From contig JAQBNT010000156.1 in NCBI GenBank assembly GCA_028288445.1, positions 1 through 64,000 of the forward strand: a stretch of 64,000 nucleotides of DNA. The letters are read 5' to 3'. This DNA comes from Hymenobacter sp. Lineage in GTDB: Bacteria > Bacteroidota > Bacteroidia > Cytophagales > Hymenobacteraceae. Positions 59,200 to 64,000 of this stretch are shown here, piece after piece (the stretch's first letter is position 1; every line of letters begins with the position of its first letter). The translations under genes were made by a program, and so were the position numbers. Below the pieces are notes generated by a model. The model did not search any database. It worked only from the letters and a program-made list of their open reading frames with translations, and was not told the origin of the DNA.

Positions 59200-60852
59200 A
59201 TGAAACACCAAGTTGCCCGCATTCACCCCGCCGATAACGTGCTGGTCGCCCTCGTCGACCTGCCCATCGGTACCGAAGTGCCTTGGGAAAATGGCTTTAT
59301 TACCACCGCCGAAGCCATTCCGGCCAAGCACAAGCTCGCGCCCCTGGGCCTGACGCAGGGCCAACCCGTGACCATGTACGGCGTGCTCGTGGGCACTGCC
59401 CGCGAGGCCATCCGCCCCGGCGGCCGCCTCACCACGGCCAACATGCAGCACGCTACCAACAGCTATGACGAGCACGCCCACCAGCGCGCCGCCTGGACCG
59501 CGCCCGACGTAACCGCCTGGCAGGACCGCACCTTCCAGGGCTACCACCGCGCCGACGGCCGCGTGGGCACCGCCAACTACTGGCTGGTTATCCCGCTGGT
59601 GTTCTGCGAAAATCGCAACATCCAGGTGTTGCAGGATGCCCTGATTACCGACCTCGGCTACGCCCGCCGCAAAACCTACCAGCCCGAAACCCGCAAGCTG
59701 GTGGAGCTCATGCAGGCTGGCAAAACGGTGGAGGAAATCCTCAGCGCCGACCTCGAAGCCAGCGCCGATTTGGCCCAGAACAACCGCCCGTTTCCGAACG
59801 TGGACGGCATCCGCTTCCTCTCGCACGAGGGCGGCTGCGGCGGCATCCGCCAGGATGCCCAGACGCTGTGCGGCCTGCTGGCCGGCTACATCACGCACCC
59901 CAACGTGGCCGGTGCCACCGTGCTCAGCCTCGGCTGCCAGAACGCGCAGGCCAGCATGTTGCAGGATGAAATCGCCAAGCGCGACCCCAACTTCAGCAAA
60001 CCCCTCTACATCCTCGACCAGCAGAAGCTAGGCACTGAGGAAACCCTCATCAGCACCGCGCTACGCCAGACGTTTGCCGGGTTGATGATTGCCAACCAGG
60101 CCCGTCGTGAGCCTGCGCCCTTGAAGGCCCTGAACATCGGCTTGGAATGCGGCGGCTCCGACGGCTTCTCCGGCATCTCGGCCAACCCGGCCCTGGGCCA
60201 CGTTTCCGATATGCTGGTGGCCTTGGGCGGCTCAGTCATCCTGGCCGAATTCCCGGAGCTGTGCGGCGTGGAGCAGGAACTCGTGGACCGCAGCGTGAAC
60301 CAAGAAACCGCCGAGCGTTTCAGCAGCCTGATGAAGGCTTATGGCGACAGCGCCGTGGCCGTGGGCTCGGGCTTCGACATGAATCCCTCGCCCGGCAACA
60401 TTCGCGACGGCCTTATTACCGATGCCATGAAATCGGCTGGCGCGGCCCGCAAAGGTGGTTCCTCGCCCGTGGTGGCCGTACTCGATTATCCCGAGCTGGT
60501 GACGAAGCCGGGCCTAAACCTGCTCTGCACGCCCGGCAACGATGTGGAATCGACCACTGCCGAAGTAGGGTCTGGGGCCAATATCGTCCTCTTCACTACC
60601 GGCCTGGGTACGCCCACCGGCAACCCCATCGCGCCGGTTATTAAGGTGTCCAGCAACACAGCTTTGGCCCGCCGGATGCCCGATATCATCGACGTGAACA
60701 CCGGCACCGTGATTGACGGCGAGGAAACCATCGAGCAGGCCGGTGAACGCATTCTCGACTACGTCATTCGCGTGGCTAGTGGGGAGGAAGTGGCCGCTGT
60801 GCGCCACGACCAAACCGATTTCATTCCGTGGAAACGCGGCGTTTCGCTGTAG
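59200..60852 (+). CDS. uxaA: Altronate dehydratase
   Basis: This 550-residue enzyme dehydrates D-altronate to 2-keto-3-deoxygluconate. It has the N-terminal SAF-like domain (DNVLVALVDLPIGTEVPW, about residues 10-85), then the catalytic UxaA domains with SHEGGCGGIRQDAQTLCGL, LSLGCQNAQ, NIGLECGGSDGFSGISANPA and LCTPGNDVESTT. The conserved Cys and His residues bind iron or another divalent metal. Both SAF and catalytic parts are in one polypeptide, as in E. coli UxaA, and the length is near the usual. Confidence 0.95.
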   Translation: MKHQVARIHPADNVLVALVDLPIGTEVPWENGFITTAEAIPAKHKLAPLGLTQGQPVTMYGVLVGTAREAIRPGGRLTTANMQHATNSYDEHAHQRAAWTAPDVTAWQDRTFQGYHRADGRVGTANYWLVIPLVFCENRNIQVLQDALITDLGYARRKTYQPETRKLVELMQAGKTVEEILSADLEASADLAQNNRPFPNVDGIRFLSHEGGCGGIRQDAQTLCGLLAGYITHPNVAGATVLSLGCQNAQASMLQDEIAKRDPNFSKPLYILDQQKLGTEETLISTALRQTFAGLMIANQARREPAPLKALNIGLECGGSDGFSGISANPALGHVSDMLVALGGSVILAEFPELCGVEQELVDRSVNQETAERFSSLMKAYGDSAVAVGSGFDMNPSPGNIRDGLITDAMKSAGAARKGGSSPVVAVLDYPELVTKPGLNLLCTPGNDVESTTAEVGSGANIVLFTTGLGTPTGNPIAPVIKVSSNTALARRMPDIIDVNTGTVIDGEETIEQAGERILDYVIRVASGEEVAAVRHDQTDFIPWKRGVSL

Positions 60853-60866
60853 CCCACCAAAGAATT

Positions 60867-60882
60867 TACGCAACCGTTTTCG
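60867..60882 (-). promoter_or_regulatory. Weak operator-like sequence before uxaC
   Basis: TACGCAACCGTTTTCG matches TGCGCAATCGTTGCCG of site B (plus-strand reading) at 12 of 16 positions. It lies 119 bases before uxaC, a distance like that of the better sites, but it could be chance. Confidence 0.25.
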
Positions 60883-60937
60883 CTAATAAATACCCGAATC
60901 AGGACGGCCCATGAGGGTTACGCGCCCGCGCCAGGCC

Positions 60938-60945
60938 TACCTTCG
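60938..60945 (+). promoter_or_regulatory. Putative -7 box (TACCTTCG) of uxaC
   Basis: TACCTTCG, one base from TAnnTTTG, lies 55 bases before the uxaC ATG in a 148-base gap. It suggests that uxaC can start its own transcript. Confidence 0.35.
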
Positions 60946-61000
60946 ACCCCTGAAATCATTCGAATTTATCAGAACCCTGGTTCTGCCTTCCTGATTGATT

Positions 61001-62434
61001 ATGAAGCCTTTTCTCAACGACGATTTCCTGCTCCAGACCGCCACGGCCAGCACGCTCTACCACGAGTATGCAAAGCAGATGCCCATCATTGATTACCATA
61101 ACCACCTGCTGCCCGACCAGATAGCTGAGGACAAGCAGTTCGAGAACATCACGCAAATCTGGCTCTACGGTGACCACTACAAGTGGCGCGCCATGCGGGC
61201 CAACGGCGTGCCCGAACGCTACATCACCGGCGACGCTTCGGACTGGGAGAAGTTTGAGAAATGGGCCGAAACCGTGCCCTACACGCTACGCAACCCGCTC
61301 TACCACTGGACGCACCTGGAATTGCAGCGCTACTTCGGCATCACTGAGCTGCTGAACAAGGACAGCGCCCGCCGCATCTACGACGAGTGCAGCGCCAAGC
61401 TCCAGACCCCCGAATATTCGGTGCAAAGCCTGCTCAAAAAGATGCAGGTCGAAACCCTGTGCACCACCGACGACCCGGCCGATTCGCTGGAGCACCACCA
61501 GGCCATTGCCGCCGCCGGCTTCGGCGTGAACGTGCTGCCCACCTTCCGCGCCGACAAGGCGATGGCCGTGGACGATGCCCGCAGCTACAACGCCTACCTC
61601 GACAAGCTGGGCGCAGTGGCCGAAGTAGAAATAAACACCTTCGCCGACCTGGAGACGGCCCTGCGCCGCCGCCACGACTTCTTCGCCAGCGTGGGCTGCC
61701 GCCTGTCGGACCACGGCCTGGAGCACATCTACGCCGCCGAATATACGGCTGATGAAGCCAGCACCATCTTCCTGAAAATCCGGGGTGGCAGCGAGTTGAC
61801 TCATGCTGAAAACCACCAGTTCAAGGCCGCCGTGTTGGTTTTGCTGGCTGAGATGGACTGGGAAAAAGGCTGGACGCAGCAATACCACATCGGCGCGCTG
61901 CGCAACAACAACTCGCGGATGCTTCGCGAGCTTGGTCCTGATACCGGCTGGGACTCCATCGGCGACTTCGCACAGGGCCGCGCCCTGTCCACTTTCCTTG
62001 ACCGGCTCGACGGCCAGGACAAACTGGCGAAAACCATCATCTACAACCTCAATCCGGCCGACAACGACCTGATTGCGACGATGATTGGCAACTTCAACGA
62101 CGGCTCGGTGGCCGGCAAAATGCAGTTCGGCTCCGGCTGGTGGTTCCTCGACCAGAAGGACGGCATGGAGAAGCAGCTCAATGCCCTGAGCAACATGGGC
62201 CTGCTGCCGCGCTTCGTGGGGATGCTCACGGATTCGCGCAGCTTCCTCTCGTACCCGCGCCACGAGTATTTCCGCCGCGTGCTCTGCAACCTGCTCGGCA
62301 ACGACGTGGAAAACGGTGAGCTGCCGGCCGACATGGAATTGCTGGGACGTACCGTGCAAAATATCTGCTACGGCAACGCCAAGGAGTATTTCGGCTTTGG
62401 CAAGGTGGTGGAAGCCGCTGCCGTAGCTGTGTAG
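61001..62434 (+). CDS. uxaC: Glucuronate/galacturonate isomerase
   Basis: The 477-residue amidohydrolase-fold enzyme converts D-galacturonate to D-tagaturonate (and glucuronate to fructuronate). The metal-binding IIDYHNHLLP (about residues 27-36) is followed by TQIWLYGDHYKWRAMRANGV, typical of UxaC, then TTDDPADSLEHH, GCRLSDHGLEH and MLTDSRSFLSYPRHEYFRR near the end. ATG at 61001 is preferred over a TTG two codons upstream. It is the first step of the galacturonate branch, though it is third in gene order. Confidence 0.95.
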   Translation: MKPFLNDDFLLQTATASTLYHEYAKQMPIIDYHNHLLPDQIAEDKQFENITQIWLYGDHYKWRAMRANGVPERYITGDASDWEKFEKWAETVPYTLRNPLYHWTHLELQRYFGITELLNKDSARRIYDECSAKLQTPEYSVQSLLKKMQVETLCTTDDPADSLEHHQAIAAAGFGVNVLPTFRADKAMAVDDARSYNAYLDKLGAVAEVEINTFADLETALRRRHDFFASVGCRLSDHGLEHIYAAEYTADEASTIFLKIRGGSELTHAENHQFKAAVLVLLAEMDWEKGWTQQYHIGALRNNNSRMLRELGPDTGWDSIGDFAQGRALSTFLDRLDGQDKLAKTIIYNLNPADNDLIATMIGNFNDGSVAGKMQFGSGWWFLDQKDGMEKQLNALSNMGLLPRFVGMLTDSRSFLSYPRHEYFRRVLCNLLGNDVENGELPADMELLGRTVQNICYGNAKEYFGFGKVVEAAAVAV

Positions 62435-62448
62435 CGGCTGTTTCCGCC

Positions 62449-62550
62449 TGTCATCCTGAGCGGAGCGAAGGACCTTCTCACGTTTGCATCGAATAGATTA
62501 CTGTAAACCGTTCAAGCCTGAGAAGGTCCTTCGCTCCGCTCAGGATGACA
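62449..62550. repeat. Palindromic element with GTCATCCTGAGCGGAGCGAAGG arms
   Basis: The 32-base arms 62449-62480 and 62519-62550 are exact inverted copies, starting TGTCATCCTGAGCGGAGCG and ending GGACCTTCTCA, around 38 bases. It is related in its outer end to the GTCATGCTGA family but has a different inner sequence (AAGGACCTTCTCA instead of GAAGCATCTCTACC). Confidence 0.92.
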
Positions 62551-62588
62551 ATAGTTTCCAGAATCTCAAGTACCCAACCACCCCTAGA

Positions 62589-63599
62589 ATGAAGCAAGTT
62601 GTCACGTTCGGCGAAATCATGATGCGGCTGTCGCCGCCGCTGAATTACCGGTTCGCGCAAACCCAGCACCTCGAAATCACCTACGGCGGCGGCGACGCCA
62701 ACGTGGGCGCTTCGCTGGCCGGGCTGGGCGTGCCCGCCGCCCATGTCACCTGCTTCCCTGCTAATGATTTCGGCCACGCGGCTGCCCAGCAGTTCCGCGC
62801 TCTGGGCGTGAATATGGACGCCACCGTGTACGAAGGCGACCGCCTCGGCCTGTATTTCCTGGAAGTGGGGGCGGGGATGCGCCCCAGCAAAGTGGTGTAC
62901 GACCGCGCCAACTCGGCCTTCGCGCACCTCGACCCGGCCAAATTCAACTGGGATGAAATCCTGAAAAATGCCGGCTGGCTGCACTGGACGGGCATCACGC
63001 CCGCCATTTCGGCCACCACGGCCGAGGCCACGCGCCAGGCCATTGCCACCGCGCGCCGCCTGGGCATTACCGTATCGGCCGACGTGAACTACCGCCGCAA
63101 CCTGTGGCAGTATGGCCAGACGGCCCAGAGCGTAATGGCGGAATTGGTGGCGGGCTGCGATATTGTGGTCTGCTCTGAGAACGATGCGGAGGACTTGTTC
63201 GACATCGTACCTGAGCCCGGTACCGACAACAAGTTCGTATCCGTCGCCCGGCAGGTGATGGCGCGGTTCCCACAAATCAAGCAGGTAGTAACTACCCGCC
63301 GCAAAACCCACAGCGCCTCGCACAACGGCCTGAAAGGCATTTTCTACGACGGCCAGCAGTTCCTCGAAACCGTCACCTACGACATCAACCCCATCGTGGA
63401 CCGCATTGGCGGCGGCGATGCCTTCATGGCCGGCTTCATCTACGGCTCGCTGGCTTATAACAACCCGCAGCAGGCCCTCACCTTCGGCGTAGCGGCTTCG
63501 GCCCTCAAGCACACCATCCACGGCGACGTTAACTTAGTGACCGTGGCCGAGGTGGAAGAAATCATGAAGGGCAACACCAGCGGCCGTTTGCTGCGCTAA
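62589..63599 (+). CDS. kdgK: 2-keto-3-deoxygluconate kinase (PfkB family)
   Basis: From ATG at 62589 the 336-residue ribokinase-fold enzyme has VTFGEIMMRLSPP at the N-terminus, substrate-binding GGGDANVGASLAGLG and the PfkB C-terminal signature DRIGGGDAFMAGFIYG with the catalytic Asp. It phosphorylates 2-keto-3-deoxygluconate to KDPG. An upstream ATG at 62484 would translate the palindromic element and is not used here. kdgA starts 12 bases after its stop. Confidence 0.93.
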   Translation: MKQVVTFGEIMMRLSPPLNYRFAQTQHLEITYGGGDANVGASLAGLGVPAAHVTCFPANDFGHAAAQQFRALGVNMDATVYEGDRLGLYFLEVGAGMRPSKVVYDRANSAFAHLDPAKFNWDEILKNAGWLHWTGITPAISATTAEATRQAIATARRLGITVSADVNYRRNLWQYGQTAQSVMAELVAGCDIVVCSENDAEDLFDIVPEPGTDNKFVSVARQVMARFPQIKQVVTTRRKTHSASHNGLKGIFYDGQQFLETVTYDINPIVDRIGGGDAFMAGFIYGSLAYNNPQQALTFGVAASALKHTIHGDVNLVTVAEVEEIMKGNTSGRLLR

Positions 63600-63611
63600 A
63601 TTCAACCAACC

Positions 63612-64000
63612 ATGCCCCGTCATACCCCTGCCGAAACCCTTGCCACGCTGCTCCGCTACCCGGTGGTGCCGGTGTTTTACCACGCCGATGCGGCCTACAC
63701 GCAGCGCATTTTGCAGGCCTGCTACACGGGCGGCATCCGTGTGTTCGAGTTTGTGAACCGGGGCGATAAAGCCCTTTCTGTGTTCACCGAGCTCCAGGAT
63801 TTTGTAGCCCAGCAGTGCCCGGATATGATTCTGGGTATCGGCACGATTTACAAAGCTGCCGATGCCGAGCAGTTTATCGCCGCCGGAGCCGAGTTTGTGG
63901 TGCAGCCCCTGGCTACTGCTGAGGTAGCCGAGGTGTGCCGCGCTCATGATATTCCGTGGCTGCCCGGTGCCATGACGCCCACCGAGATTTACAACGCCAG
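63612..64000 (+). CDS. kdgA: KDPG/KHG aldolase, 3' end outside the window
   Basis: The first 129 codons are present. The product begins MPRHTPAETLATLLRYPVVP and shows the class I aldolase pattern of the KDPG family: GIRVFEFVNRG with the catalytic Glu, LGIGTIYKAADAEQFIAAGAEFVVQP, and IPWLPGAMTPTEI near the cut. The Schiff-base Lys should lie further on, outside the window. It would split KDPG into pyruvate and glyceraldehyde-3-phosphate, the last step of the pathway encoded here. Confidence 0.9.
   Translation, partial: MPRHTPAETLATLLRYPVVPVFYHADAAYTQRILQACYTGGIRVFEFVNRGDKALSVFTELQDFVAQQCPDMILGIGTIYKAADAEQFIAAGAEFVVQPLATAEVAEVCRAHDIPWLPGAMTPTEIYNA

Larger units (their letters stand above)
39828..64000. 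other. Pectin polysaccharide utilisation locus (continues past the edge)
   Basis: Thirteen co-directional genes from the CE12-GH28 fusion at 41250 to kdgA at 63612 cover pectin deacetylation, depolymerisation and demethylation, uptake by SusC/SusD and an SSS symporter, and the two catabolic branches (KduI/KduD and UxaC/UxaB/UxaA) that meet at 2-keto-3-deoxygluconate. One divergent T9SS protein gene shares the first regulatory region. The right end lies outside the window. Confidence 0.9.

Overview
The window comes from a GC-rich member of the Bacteroidota, most like Hymenobacter or a close relative in Cytophagales. This is an inference from several signs: SusC/SusD pairs, two secreted proteins with type IX secretion (T9SS) C-terminal domains, a GldB gliding lipoprotein, putative -7 boxes of the Bacteroidota TAnnTTTG type, an AURKAIP1-like mini ribosomal protein, and weak Shine-Dalgarno sequences.

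Positions 1-21.9 kb are ordinary chromosome. They hold the end of an HU-like gene, a TPR protein, RNase G, a small beta-barrel protein, gldB with a glycosyltransferase, endonuclease III, an ECF sigma factor with an overlapping small partner, an MFS exporter, a MobA-like nucleotidyltransferase, a helix-hairpin-helix protein, two tandem alpha/beta hydrolases (one lacking its nucleophile), uvrA with a DUF2251-like gene, a TspO-like membrane protein, tpiA, a DUF6150-like gene and prmA. From 24.2 to 30.3 kb lies a co-directional acyl-metabolism group: SDR, KASIII-like enzyme with an altered active site, sodium/solute symporter, acyl-CoA ligase and hydrolase. An AT-rich orphan gene follows at 30.4 kb, then a TonB-dependent receptor, a LacI-family regulator and a macroglobulin/TonB-plug protein (32.8-39.5 kb).

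From 39.8 kb to the right edge is a nearly complete pectin utilisation locus. Pectin is attacked by a CE12-GH28 fusion, a GH105-DUF4350 fusion, a CE8 pectin methylesterase and a PL10 lyase; SusC/SusD and an SSS symporter take up the products. Unsaturated uronate goes through KduI and KduD, and galacturonate through UxaC, UxaB and UxaA. Both routes meet at 2-keto-3-deoxygluconate, which KdgK and KdgA (cut by the window edge) turn into pyruvate and glyceraldehyde-3-phosphate. A PL1 pectate lyase with a T9SS signal sits apart at 22.1 kb.

The most interesting non-coding signal is an 18-bp near-palindrome, ATCGTTCCCGGCAACGAT and close variants. It occurs in front of the distant PL1 gene, twice in opposite orientation between the T9SS orphan and the CE12-GH28 gene, and in front of kduD. 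It has a central CpG, as LacI-family operators do, and it ties the dispersed pectin genes into one probable regulon. The window also holds several families of palindromic intergenic elements, some of which supply stop codons, and a 42-bp tandem palindromic array at 39.5 kb. No rRNA, complete tRNA, CRISPR array, transposase or phage gene was seen.
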